Assembly: GCA_045612105.1 (NCBI GenBank)
Contig: JAZKYL010000098.1
Coordinates: forward strand, 1-11,730
Origin: SVTX01 sp045612105
Lineage (GTDB): Bacteria > Bacillota > Clostridia > Oscillospirales > CAG-272
DNA length: 11,730 nt
Direction of reading: 5' to 3'
Positions 1 to 7,014 of the stretch are shown here, in pieces (the stretch's first letter is position 1; each line of letters opens with the position of its first letter). The position numbers and the translations under genes are program-made. The notes beneath the pieces were generated by a model. It searched no databases. It was not told the origin of the DNA and saw only the letters and a program-made list of their open reading frames with translations.

Positions 1-246
1 CCATATTGATTTGAACCGAAGTTTATCTTCTATCGTGTTGCAAGTTTATTTGAAACCTTTTAAACAAAAGAGTTTGCAAAAAACTCGAAACACGATAGCA
101 GTGGAGCTTTGATCAAAATTCTCACGGTTTCACAAGATGAAATGGCTACATTTTAATCTTTTTTGGGGGAAGTTTTTTGGCTCCACCTTTTTTTCAAAAA
201 AGGTGGAAACCGCGTCCCCGTCGGCCGATAAATCAAAATTTGAATT
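1..246. repeat. Dispersed structured repeat, copy R1 (left end cut by the window)
   Basis: This non-coding stretch matches copy R2 (7841-8200) along its whole length, at an almost constant offset. It holds the central inverted repeat CTATCGTGTTGCAAGTTT (30-47), which pairs with 81-98 with two mismatches. It also holds a terminal hairpin of 11 perfect base pairs (183-193 with 196-206) and the terminal segment AATCAAAATTTGAATT. The element stops just before the stop codon of the Crp/Fnr gene (247-249). Position 1 corresponds to about 7956 in R2, so roughly the first third of the element is missing here. No open frame in it looks coding. It could be a MITE-like element or a mobile 3'-UTR/RNA cassette. 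The hairpins lack a U-tract directly behind them, so they are not ordinary intrinsic terminators. Confidence 0.85.
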
Positions 247-951
247 TTATTTGTATTTTTCCATCATTCCTTGACGATCAAGTACGACTATTTTTTTGCC
301 CTCACGCTTGATGAAGCCTTCGTCGCAGAGCTTATCCGCGGCGCGGTAGAGAGACGCGCGACCGAGATTGAGCATTTCGCAGAGTGAGTTCATCTGAACC
401 GTGATCTCGGCGGGGGAGTTGTCACAATCGCAGGACTCAGACAGGGAGGAGTCGAGAAAATAGGCGAGTCGCCGCTCGGCGCTTCCTGCGGTCAAGCAGA
501 CGATCTTTTTATTAAGATAGCGTATCTTTTGCGAGAGAAAAGCCACGAAGTTATACATAGCGCGTGAGTCCCTCTCAAGTATTTTTCCGTATTTTTCGGC
601 GGATATTTCAAGAACGGAGCATTTTTTTGCGGCGATCACGCGGCTGACGAAATCTTCCTTGGAAAAAAGGTTTGCCACTCCAACTGTACAGCCCTCACCT
701 ACGGTGCGGAGAAGCAGGCTTCGACCTTCGTCAGCGGAGTAGATCTCTGCTTTGCCCGAGAGGAAAATAACCATTTTTCGTTCTGTGTCCGAGGGGGAAC
801 AGATGATCTCATCGGGCTCGTATTCTATGGCGCGAAAGCTTCCGTCATCAAGAGCGGAGAGCAGAATTTTCTCGTCAATGCCCGAAAAAAGCTTTGTTTT
901 TATCAGAGTGTCAAGAACCTTGCCGCTGTTGATGCGATCTTTTTGCTGCAT
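247..951 (-). CDS. Crp/Fnr-family transcriptional regulator
   Basis: The 234-residue protein has the layout of Crp/Fnr regulators. An N-terminal cyclic-nucleotide-binding-like beta-roll spans about residues 20-115 (including VIFLSGKAEIYS), a dimer helix spans about 125-150, and a C-terminal winged helix-turn-helix spans about 185-225 with MNSLCEMLNLGRASLYRAADKL as reader helices. The start is the ATG at 951. It has AAAGGAG seven bases upstream and lies downstream of a good promoter. The frame is open 57 codons further, but that extension crosses the promoter, so it is not translated. No N-terminal cysteine cluster like that of FNR is present, so an iron-sulfur oxygen sensor is unlikely, and the ligand is unknown. 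The gene is divergent from the sugar-nucleotide operon, which suggests that it controls that operon, itself, or both. Family confidence is high; the target is inferred. Confidence 0.9.
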   Translation of the reverse strand: MQQKDRINSGKVLDTLIKTKLFSGIDEKILLSALDDGSFRAIEYEPDEIICSPSDTERKMVIFLSGKAEIYSADEGRSLLLRTVGEGCTVGVANLFSKEDFVSRVIAAKKCSVLEISAEKYGKILERDSRAMYNFVAFLSQKIRYLNKKIVCLTAGSAERRLAYFLDSSLSESCDCDNSPAEITVQMNSLCEMLNLGRASLYRAADKLCDEGFIKREGKKIVVLDRQGMMEKYK

Positions 952-988
952 TCTGCTGCTCCTTTCAAAATGTCTCATTTGATACATT

Positions 989-1017
989 ATTGTAACATAT
1001 AAATTGCCGTTTGTCAA
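989..1017 (-). promoter_or_regulatory. Promoter of the Crp/Fnr gene
   Basis: Read on the minus strand, a perfect -35 box TTGACA (1012-1017) is followed by a 17-bp spacer and the -10 box TACAAT (989-994). Transcription would start near 982, giving a leader of about 30 bases with AAAGGAG before the ATG at 951. An imperfect palindrome TTAG-N6-CTAA (1037-1050) sits about 61 bases upstream of the predicted start. That is the spacing of a class I Crp-type activator site, but the match may be chance in an AT-rich region. Confidence 0.8.
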
Positions 1018-1162
1018 TAATTTTTGTATAGTTTTTTTAGATTTAACTAAGTTTTTTTCGGACTGCTCTTCGTATATTTGGGACAAAGGCTTGAAAAGAC
1101 TGATTTTTTGTGATAAAATCAAATCAAGGTGTAAATTTTATGTTAAATTATTTTAAGATACC

Positions 1163-1191
1163 TTTACAGCCTTGAAATATTAATATATAAT
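1163..1191 (+). promoter_or_regulatory. Promoter of the sugar-nucleotide operon
   Basis: TTTACA (1163-1168), a 17-bp spacer and a perfect TATAAT (1186-1191) form a strong housekeeping-sigma promoter. Transcription would start near 1198 and leave a leader of about 63 bases before the ATG at 1261. The AT-rich stretch between this and the divergent promoter (1018-1162) holds no gene. It does hold a small palindrome TGAT-AAA-ATCA (1111-1121), centred about 82 bases upstream of the predicted start, which is a possible but unproven operator. Confidence 0.8.
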
Positions 1192-1260
1192 GTTAATTTG
1201 GATATGTGTGATGTTACGCGCGAAAAAATCCGAAAAATGTTTATTAACGGAGGAAAGATT

Positions 1261-2163
1261 ATGACACTTGTTATCCTTGCGGCGGGAATGGGTTCCCGTT
1301 ACGGTGGTCTGAAGCAGATCGACCCTATCACCGACGGCGGTGAGTTTATTATTGACTTTTCAATATTTGATGCGGTAAAGGCAGGATTTGATAAGGTCGT
1401 ATTCATCATTAAAGAAGAGAATTACGATGCGTTCCGCGAGACTGTGGGCGCGAGAGTTGAGCCTTACATAAAGGTCGAATATGCTTTCCAGGCTCTCGAC
1501 AAGATCCCCGAAGGATTTTCTATTCCCGAGGGCAGAGAGAAGCCCTGGGGCACATCCCACGCGCTTCTTTGCGCCGAGGAGTTTGTTGACGATAATTTTG
1601 CGGTCATTAATGCCGATGATTTTTACGGCAGAGACGCGTTTCTGAAGCTTGCGGCTCACCTTAAGGGACTTGATAAGGCTTCTACCGATTATTGCATGAT
1701 CGGCTACGTTCTCCGCAACACACTGACCGAGAACGGCACTGTTTCCCGCGGAAGATGTGTTACTGACGAGAACGGTATGCTTGCTTCGATCACCGAGCTG
1801 ACGAAGATCAAGACAAACGGAAACGACGCAGAGTATCTGAACGATAATGGTGAGTGGGAAGCACTTTCCGGTGACACTGTGGTCTCTATGAACTGCTGGG
1901 GTCTGACTCCCGCGATATTTGGAGAGCTTAAGAGTGGATTTGTTAAATTCCTTTCCTCCGAAAAGGGAAAAGAGATGAAGAGCGAGTATTATCTGCCGGG
2001 TGCCGTTGACGAGATGATGCAGGCAGGCAAGTGCTCGGTTAAGGTTTACGCAACCACTGCCGCTTGGTACGGAGTTACCTACTCCGAGGACAAAGAGGGT
2101 GTCAAGAACGCTCTCCGCGCCCTTATGGACGGCGGCGAATATCCCCACAAGCTTTGGAAATAA
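1261..2163 (+). CDS. NTP-type sugar-1-phosphate nucleotidyltransferase
   Basis: The 300-residue protein is a single-domain Rossmann-like nucleotidyltransferase of the GalU/RmlA superfamily. The signature LAAGMGSRYGGLKQ (residues 6-19) is the nucleotide-binding loop with its catalytic Arg and Lys. PWGTSHAL (95-102) and NADDFYG (117-123) supply base contacts and metal-binding aspartates. The family joins a sugar-1-phosphate to an NTP and releases pyrophosphate. It is followed 17 bp later by a NahK-like kinase and then by galE, so the likely substrate is the kinase product (GlcNAc-1-P, GalNAc-1-P or Gal-1-P) with UTP; this is inferred from context. It is far shorter than the roughly 500-residue UDP-sugar pyrophosphorylase type used in bifidobacterial lacto-N-biose loci. 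The start at 1261 is preceded by GGAGGAAAG. The in-frame codons upstream to 1198 overlap the transcription start and are rejected. Confidence 0.88.
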   Translation: MTLVILAAGMGSRYGGLKQIDPITDGGEFIIDFSIFDAVKAGFDKVVFIIKEENYDAFRETVGARVEPYIKVEYAFQALDKIPEGFSIPEGREKPWGTSHALLCAEEFVDDNFAVINADDFYGRDAFLKLAAHLKGLDKASTDYCMIGYVLRNTLTENGTVSRGRCVTDENGMLASITELTKIKTNGNDAEYLNDNGEWEALSGDTVVSMNCWGLTPAIFGELKSGFVKFLSSEKGKEMKSEYYLPGAVDEMMQAGKCSVKVYATTAAWYGVTYSEDKEGVKNALRALMDGGEYPHKLWK

Positions 2164-2180
2164 TATATTTGAGGTGTTAA

Positions 2181-3287
2181 ATGAAGGATTTTAATTTGAC
2201 GGAACAGGATATCATAACCTCCGCAGGTCACTTTGCGGTTGAAGGCAAGATCGTTAACGTTGAGGAATGTCATAACGGACATATCAACAGAACCTACTTC
2301 CTGACCTACGATAACGGGAAGAGATACGTTATGCAGATGGTTAACACCGATATTTTTAAGAAGCCCGATGAGGTTATGGAGAATATCGTGGGTGTTACCG
2401 AGCATATCAGACGCGGCTATGAGGCGAAGGGTATTGACGCTGAGAGACGCGCGCTCAAAGTTATCTGGACAAAGAGCGGCAAGTGGGGTCACGTTGACCG
2501 CCGCGGTATCTATTGGAGACTTTACGACTTCGTTGAGGACAGCGATTGCTTTATGCAGGTCGAGTCTGCCGAGATGTTCACCAAGGTTGGATTTGCATTC
2601 GGTCAGTTCCAGAGACAGCTTGCGGATTTTGACGCAAGCAAGCTTCACGAGAGTATTCCCAATTTCCACAACACAGAGTGGAGATTTGAAAATCTTGAAA
2701 AGGCAATTGCCGAGAACAAGTCGGGCAGGGCTCACCTTATTCAGGACGAGATCAAGTTCGCTCTTGACAGAAAAGAGATCACTTCTTACATAAACAAGAG
2801 CATTGCCGACGGAAGTCTTACTCTCCGCGTTACTCACAACGACACCAAGCTTAATAATATAATGATGGATAAAGAGACCGGTGAAGGTATCTGCGTTATC
2901 GACCTTGACACGGTTATGCCCGGTTCCGTTCTTGCCGATTTCGGCGACAGCATCCGTTTTGGAGCATCTAGTGCCGCTGAGGATGAGACCGATCTTTCAA
3001 AGGTCTATTGCAGACTTGATATGTTCGAGGCTTTTGCCAAGGGCTTTATTGAGGGACTTGAGGGAAGTCTTTCCGAGAGTGAGATAAGAGCTCTTCCTAT
3101 GGGTGCGTTGATCCTGACCTACGAGACGGGAATCAGATTCCTTTCCGATTATCTTGACGGTGACGTCTATTTCAGAGTTGCTCATCCTAACCATAATCTT
3201 GACCGCGCGAGAAATCAGTTTAAATTGGTAGCTGATATGGAAGAGAAGATGGATGAGATGAAGGCTATCGTGGAAAAATACATTTAA
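2181..3287 (+). CDS. nahK: NahK-like sugar 1-kinase (APH-fold phosphotransferase)
   Basis: The 368-residue protein is an aminoglycoside-phosphotransferase-fold kinase close in length and motifs to N-acetylhexosamine 1-kinase (NahK/LnpB, about 360 residues). The phosphotransfer loop is RVTHNDTKLNNIMMD (residues 216-230), with the catalytic Asp in HND and the metal-binding Asn. The second metal-binding motif is CVIDLDTVMPG (238-248), followed by DFGDSIRFGA. NahK phosphorylates GlcNAc or GalNAc at the anomeric carbon with ATP, giving the 1-phosphate directly. Homologues are sometimes annotated as mucin desulfatases, which is not supported by this fold. The gene sits between a nucleotidyltransferase and galE, as expected for making UDP-sugars. 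GAGGTG precedes the ATG. Exact substrate specificity cannot be read from sequence; galactose or another hexose is possible. Confidence 0.85.
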   Translation: MKDFNLTEQDIITSAGHFAVEGKIVNVEECHNGHINRTYFLTYDNGKRYVMQMVNTDIFKKPDEVMENIVGVTEHIRRGYEAKGIDAERRALKVIWTKSGKWGHVDRRGIYWRLYDFVEDSDCFMQVESAEMFTKVGFAFGQFQRQLADFDASKLHESIPNFHNTEWRFENLEKAIAENKSGRAHLIQDEIKFALDRKEITSYINKSIADGSLTLRVTHNDTKLNNIMMDKETGEGICVIDLDTVMPGSVLADFGDSIRFGASSAAEDETDLSKVYCRLDMFEAFAKGFIEGLEGSLSESEIRALPMGALILTYETGIRFLSDYLDGDVYFRVAHPNHNLDRARNQFKLVADMEEKMDEMKAIVEKYI

Positions 3288-3323
3288 GCTACAACTATCA
3301 ATCCCCCAGAAAGGAAAACAACT

Positions 3324-4343
3324 ATGTCAGTTCTTATTACCGGCGGCGCGGGCTTTATCGGTTCTCACACCGCAGTTGAATTTTTAAACGCAGGCTACGA
3401 AGTAGTCATTATGGATAACTTTTCTAACAGTAAGCCCGTAGTGCTTGACCGTATCCGTGAGATCACGGGCAAGGATTTCAAGTTCTACAAGGCTGACCTG
3501 CTTGATATCGAATCTATGGATAAGATCTTCGAGGAGAACCCCGACATCGATTCCTGCATCCATTTCGCAGGTCTCAAGGCGGTTGGAGAGAGCGTTGCAA
3601 AGCCTCTTGAGTATTATCACAACAACGTGACCGGAACGCTTCTGCTTTGCGACTCTATGCGCCGTCACGGTGTCAAGACCATCGTTTTCAGCTCCTCGGC
3701 AACCGTTTACGGTGACCCCGACGAGGTTCCGATCAAGGAGACCGCGAGAGTCGGTAACGCAACCAACCCTTACGGCGAGACCAAGGTTATGATCGAGCGC
3801 ATTCTCAAGGATTTCTACGTTGCGGATAAGGAGTGGAACATTTCCATTCTTCGTTATTTCAACCCCATCGGAGCCCACGCTTCGGGTCGCATCGGTGAGG
3901 ACCCCAACGGAATTCCCAACAATCTTATGCCCTATATTACCAAGGTTGCTCTCGGCAAGCTGCCCCAGCTCAGCGTTTTCGGTAACGATTACGATACCCA
4001 TGACGGTACGGGTGTGCGCGACTATATCCATGTAGTCGACCTTGCCAAGGCTCACCTTAAGGCTCTTCAGTATATTCAGTCTGCACACGGTATCGATTAT
4101 TTCAACATCGGAACCGGTACGGGATATTCGGTTCTTGACGTGGTCAAGGCATATGAAGAAGCGACCGGAATCAAGATCAATTACAGAATAGTAGATCGCC
4201 GTCCCGGTGATATTGCCGCTTGCTATGCCGATCCCACCAAGGCGCGTGAGGTTCTCGGTTGGACCGCTGAAAACGGCATCTTCGAGATGTGCCGCGATGC
4301 GAATAACTGGCAGAGTAAGAATCCTAATGGTTATGATTCATAA
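3324..4343 (+). CDS. galE: UDP-glucose/UDP-N-acetylglucosamine 4-epimerase
   Basis: The 339-residue extended short-chain dehydrogenase has the usual length of GalE. The NAD-binding loop is TGGAGFIGS (residues 6-14). The catalytic triad is Ser125 in SSSATVYG, Tyr150 and Lys154 in YGETK. The C-terminal substrate loop contains RRPGDIAACYAD. Cys300 aligns with the position that is Tyr299 in E. coli GalE and Cys307 in human GALE. A small residue there admits the N-acetyl group, so this enzyme should also interconvert UDP-GlcNAc and UDP-GalNAc. That fits the NahK-like kinase 36 bp upstream. AGAAAGGA precedes the ATG. It is the third gene of the operon. Confidence 0.96.
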   Translation: MSVLITGGAGFIGSHTAVEFLNAGYEVVIMDNFSNSKPVVLDRIREITGKDFKFYKADLLDIESMDKIFEENPDIDSCIHFAGLKAVGESVAKPLEYYHNNVTGTLLLCDSMRRHGVKTIVFSSSATVYGDPDEVPIKETARVGNATNPYGETKVMIERILKDFYVADKEWNISILRYFNPIGAHASGRIGEDPNGIPNNLMPYITKVALGKLPQLSVFGNDYDTHDGTGVRDYIHVVDLAKAHLKALQYIQSAHGIDYFNIGTGTGYSVLDVVKAYEEATGIKINYRIVDRRPGDIAACYADPTKAREVLGWTAENGIFEMCRDANNWQSKNPNGYDS

Positions 4344-4364
4344 CTGATCGTTATATTAAAAGGG

Positions 4365-4442
4365 GCATCCTCATCCGTCGCTGCGCGACACCTTCCCCAA
4401 GGCAGAGGAAGTGGGACCGCCTTCGGCGGTGGATGAGGATGC
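4365..4442. repeat. 78-bp palindromic REP/MITE-like element between galE and galM
   Basis: A perfect 12-bp inverted repeat, GCATCCTCATCC (4365-4376) and GGATGAGGATGC (4431-4442), bounds the element. Inside are three small hairpins: GTCG/CGAC (4377-4389), CTTCC/GGAAG (4392-4411) and ACCGCC/GGCGGT around TTC (4416-4430). Transcribed, it would fold as a multi-branch cloverleaf. Short elements with this CATCCGTC...CTTCCCC composition are common between genes in Oscillospiraceae-type genomes; that is recalled, not searched. It lies just upstream of the galM ribosome site, so it may modulate galM expression or mRNA stability. Only one copy is seen in this window. Confidence 0.85.
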
Positions 4443-4476
4443 ACGGTTATGTTTAACAATAGTAGGAGAAATCAAA

Positions 4477-5538
4477 ATGAACATAGAAAAGAAATATTTT
4501 GGCACAACCGGTGGAAAGACCGTTGATATGTACATTATGACCGTTGACAGCGGTATGAGCGTCAGCATTATTACCTTCGGCGGCGCGATACAGAAGCTGC
4601 TCGTTCCCGACAGAAACGGTAAATTGACCGATATCGTCGGCGGCTACGACGACCTTATCGATTACGTAGAAGGCGACGGCTATCAGGGCGCGCTCATCGG
4701 TCGCTGGGGCAACAGAATCTGCCGCGGCAAGTTTACTCTTGACGGAGTTGACTACAATTTATTTATTAATAACGGTGTCAACCACCTTCACGGCGGTGAG
4801 GTTGGCTTCTCCCACAAGGTATGGGATGCAGAGGCAAGAGTGGTTTCCGACGGCTGTGAGCTGTCTTTGACCTACGTTTCTCCTGACGGAGAAGAGGGAT
4901 ATCCCGGAACGCTGACTGTAAACGTGGTCTATAAGCTGAGTCAGGATAACGCGCTTTCTCTTACTTATACGGCGACCACCGACAAAAAGACGGTGTTGAA
5001 CCTTACAAACCACACTTATTTCAATCTTGGCGGCTTTGCTTCGGGCAAGATATTTGACCACGAAATGTGGATGGATGCCGAGAGTTTCCTTGAAACCGAC
5101 GACACCCTTATCCCCACGGGCAAGATGATACCCGTGTCAGGAACCGCTTTTGATTTTTCCGCGCCCAAGACCATCGGACGTGATTTTGATCTGTCCTATG
5201 AGCCTCTTCGTCTCGCGGGCGGCTACGACCATTGTATCAATTTTACCGCTAAAGACGATCCCATGGCTGAGGCGAGAGTTCGCGTATATGAGCCGAAGAG
5301 TGGCAGAGTTATGGAGGTTTACACCAATATGCCCTCTGTTCAGTTCTATTCCGGCAACTTCCTCAATAACGAGGCGCATCCCTTCAAGGGTGGCTATCCT
5401 CAGGGCTTGCAGAATATGTTCTGTCTTGAGACCGAAAATATGCCCGACAGCGTCAATCACAAAAATTTCACCGACTGCACTCTTGACGTCGGTGAGGTTT
5501 ATGAGCATAAAACCATCTATAAGTTTTTAACTAAATAA
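4477..5538 (+). CDS. galM: Aldose 1-epimerase (mutarotase)
   Basis: The 353-residue protein matches GalM in length and motifs. It interconverts alpha and beta anomers of galactose or glucose, which feeds sugar of the right anomer to anomeric kinases. Visible active-site motifs are GRWGNRI (Arg80), NNGVNHLHGG (His105), the catalytic acid His in TNHTYFNLGG (His179), GYDHC (Asp251), and the catalytic base Glu318 in CLETENMPDSVNH. No signal peptide is seen, so it is cytoplasmic. The chosen ATG at 4477 has AGGAG upstream. The frame stays open 22 codons further into the palindromic repeat from a GTG, but that extension is repeat DNA and is rejected. The gene is separated from galE by 133 bp that include the repeat. 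Confidence 0.95.
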   Translation: MNIEKKYFGTTGGKTVDMYIMTVDSGMSVSIITFGGAIQKLLVPDRNGKLTDIVGGYDDLIDYVEGDGYQGALIGRWGNRICRGKFTLDGVDYNLFINNGVNHLHGGEVGFSHKVWDAEARVVSDGCELSLTYVSPDGEEGYPGTLTVNVVYKLSQDNALSLTYTATTDKKTVLNLTNHTYFNLGGFASGKIFDHEMWMDAESFLETDDTLIPTGKMIPVSGTAFDFSAPKTIGRDFDLSYEPLRLAGGYDHCINFTAKDDPMAEARVRVYEPKSGRVMEVYTNMPSVQFYSGNFLNNEAHPFKGGYPQGLQNMFCLETENMPDSVNHKNFTDCTLDVGEVYEHKTIYKFLTK

Positions 5539-5542
5539 TCAA

Positions 5543-5588
5543 ACACGCACCGCTATCACCTGATAGCGGTGCGTGTCGTGCAATTTTT
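5543..5588 (+). terminator. Terminator-like 16-bp perfect hairpin after galM
   Basis: ACACGCACCGCTATCA (5543-5558) pairs perfectly with 5561-5576 around a two-base centre, giving a very stable GC-rich stem. The nearest T-run (5584-5588) starts seven bases after the stem, so termination would be weak or partial. No promoter is visible between here and the MATE gene, so the hairpin may instead reduce read-through or stabilise the upstream message. Confidence 0.65.
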
Positions 5589-5613
5589 AAGGTTGGTTGA
5601 CCTTAAGAGAGGA
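5584..5613 (+). promoter_or_regulatory. Hairpin touching the MATE-gene ribosome site
   Basis: TTAAGGT (5587-5593) pairs with ACCTTAA (5600-5606) around a six-base loop. The stem can extend outward by an A-T pair and two G-T wobbles (5584-5586 with 5607-5609), so its 3' arm reaches the Shine-Dalgarno AGAGGA (5608-5613). This could limit translation of the MATE gene or act as a protein-binding palindrome. It is a structure read by eye, not a known regulatory family. Confidence 0.4.
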
Positions 5614-5620
5614 TTTTAAA

Positions 5621-7009
5621 ATGAATTTCTTAAAAGCAAAGAGTATTGACGCGACTGAAGGCAGACTTCTGCCGAAGATAATTCAATATGCTATACCGTT
5701 AATACTCAGTACGCTTGTTCAGCAGCTTTTCAACGCCATTGATATCGTGGTTTTGGGTCAGATGGCAAACGACGTTGCCGTTGCATCGGTCACAGCCACA
5801 AGCTCTGTAACGTCGCTTTTGGTAACAAGCTTTGTGGGTCTTGCCAGCGGCTCGCGAGTGGTTTTGGCAAGGCAGATAGGCGCGCGCGACGACGAGGGCG
5901 TGCGAAAGACAACCGACACGTCGCTGATTCTTTCTCTGATCATCGGAGCGGTTATTGCGGTTTTCGGCTTCTTTATCGCGCCTTGGTTTCTTGAGGTAAC
6001 TAACTGTCCCGAAAACTGCATCGAGGGAGCGCTTATTTACATTCGCATTTACGTAGTTGCGGCTCCTATGATATTGCTCTACAATTTTGGCTCGTCGGCG
6101 ATCACCGCCGCGGGAGATACCCAAAGACCGCTTTACTACATAATGGTTGGCGGCGTTACTAATATTGTTCTTAACGTAATTTTGTGTCTTATCCTGCCTC
6201 AGAAGGTCGTGGCGGTTGCCGTTGCAACGGTGGCTTCGCAGGTGATATGCGCAGTTCTCGTTTCAAACCGTCTTTTAAAAATGGACGGTCCGTGTCGCGT
6301 TATTGTGCGAAAGATGCGTTTTTGCGTCAAGGCATTTCTCGACGTGCTTCGTTTCGGACTTCCTATGATGCTGGTAAGCGCGCTTTTCCCACTTTCAAAT
6401 CTGCAGATAGCTTCTGCAATCAATTCTTTCGATTATTTGGCAACTGCGGGCAACGGCGCGGCAAGTACCATAGAAAATATCGTTTCCGCCACATCGGGTC
6501 CTATCGCGACCACCGCGGCGACATTTATCGGTCAGAATATAGGTGCGCAGAAGCCCGACCGTGTTAAAAAGACCTTTTGGCAATGTATGATTCTGACTAT
6601 ACTTTTTGGCGGCGCGGTTGGAGTTGCAACCTTTTTCACCGGTAGATTCTGGCTCGGAACTATTGTCGGCTACGACAATGAGGTCGCCATTACTTTTGGT
6701 CTCGTTCGAATGTCCTGCACCACGCTTTTTTATTTCATCGCGTGTATTAATAACGTTTTCGGAAGCGCTCTTCAGGCATACGGTTATTCTACTGTCAGTG
6801 CTATAAATTCGATATTTTCGGTCTTTGTTTTTAGATTTATATGGATGCAGGGAATTTATCCTCTGTGTCAGGATATGCCGACTTATGAGCGGTTTTTCAT
6901 AGTAACCGCATGTTTTACCGTGTCGTGGATCCTGCGAATGTTGGTAAATATCGTTGCTTTTGCCTTGGTAAGGAAAAAGTACAACAGAGGATTCAGAAGA
7001 GTATTATAA
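5621..7009 (+). CDS. MATE-family multidrug/organic-cation efflux transporter
   Basis: The 462-residue protein is very hydrophobic, with about twelve predicted membrane segments in two similar halves, as in MATE transporters (usually 440-480 residues). The first half begins LPKIIQYAIPLILSTLVQQLFNAIDIVVLGQM (residues 17-48), typical of the NorM/MepA/DinF superfamily entry helix. ITAAGDTQRPLYYIM (161-175) matches the conserved loop after helix 4 or 5. The second half restarts near LRFGLPMMLVSALFPLSNLQIASAIN (243-268). MATE proteins export drugs or metabolites using H+ or Na+ gradients; the substrate here is unknown. It is last in the sugar operon, 82 bp after galM, with no visible promoter of its own. 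The start at 5621 is chosen for the AGAGGA seven bases upstream; eight in-frame codons before it overlap that site. Confidence 0.92.
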   Translation: MNFLKAKSIDATEGRLLPKIIQYAIPLILSTLVQQLFNAIDIVVLGQMANDVAVASVTATSSVTSLLVTSFVGLASGSRVVLARQIGARDDEGVRKTTDTSLILSLIIGAVIAVFGFFIAPWFLEVTNCPENCIEGALIYIRIYVVAAPMILLYNFGSSAITAAGDTQRPLYYIMVGGVTNIVLNVILCLILPQKVVAVAVATVASQVICAVLVSNRLLKMDGPCRVIVRKMRFCVKAFLDVLRFGLPMMLVSALFPLSNLQIASAINSFDYLATAGNGAASTIENIVSATSGPIATTAATFIGQNIGAQKPDRVKKTFWQCMILTILFGGAVGVATFFTGRFWLGTIVGYDNEVAITFGLVRMSCTTLFYFIACINNVFGSALQAYGYSTVSAINSIFSVFVFRFIWMQGIYPLCQDMPTYERFFIVTACFTVSWILRMLVNIVAFALVRKKYNRGFRRVL

Positions 7010-7014
7010 TAATG

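Noticed and set aside
183..206. Terminal hairpin of R1 as an intrinsic terminator of the Crp/Fnr gene
   Set aside because: The stem is perfect, but no T-run follows it on the minus strand; the sequence continues into an A-rich and C-rich box.
1198..1260. Riboswitch or leader peptide in the operon 5' region
   Set aside because: The leader is only about 63 bases, with no stable paired core and no convincing short frame with its own ribosome site.
1360..2148. Long open frame of about 262 codons antisense to the nucleotidyltransferase gene
   Set aside because: It lies wholly inside a gene with clear motifs on the other strand, has no recognisable domain, and is explained by the codon bias of that gene.
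2079..2837. Open frame of about 252 codons antisense to the nahK-like gene
   Set aside because: It overlaps two recognised genes and has no ribosome site or family features.
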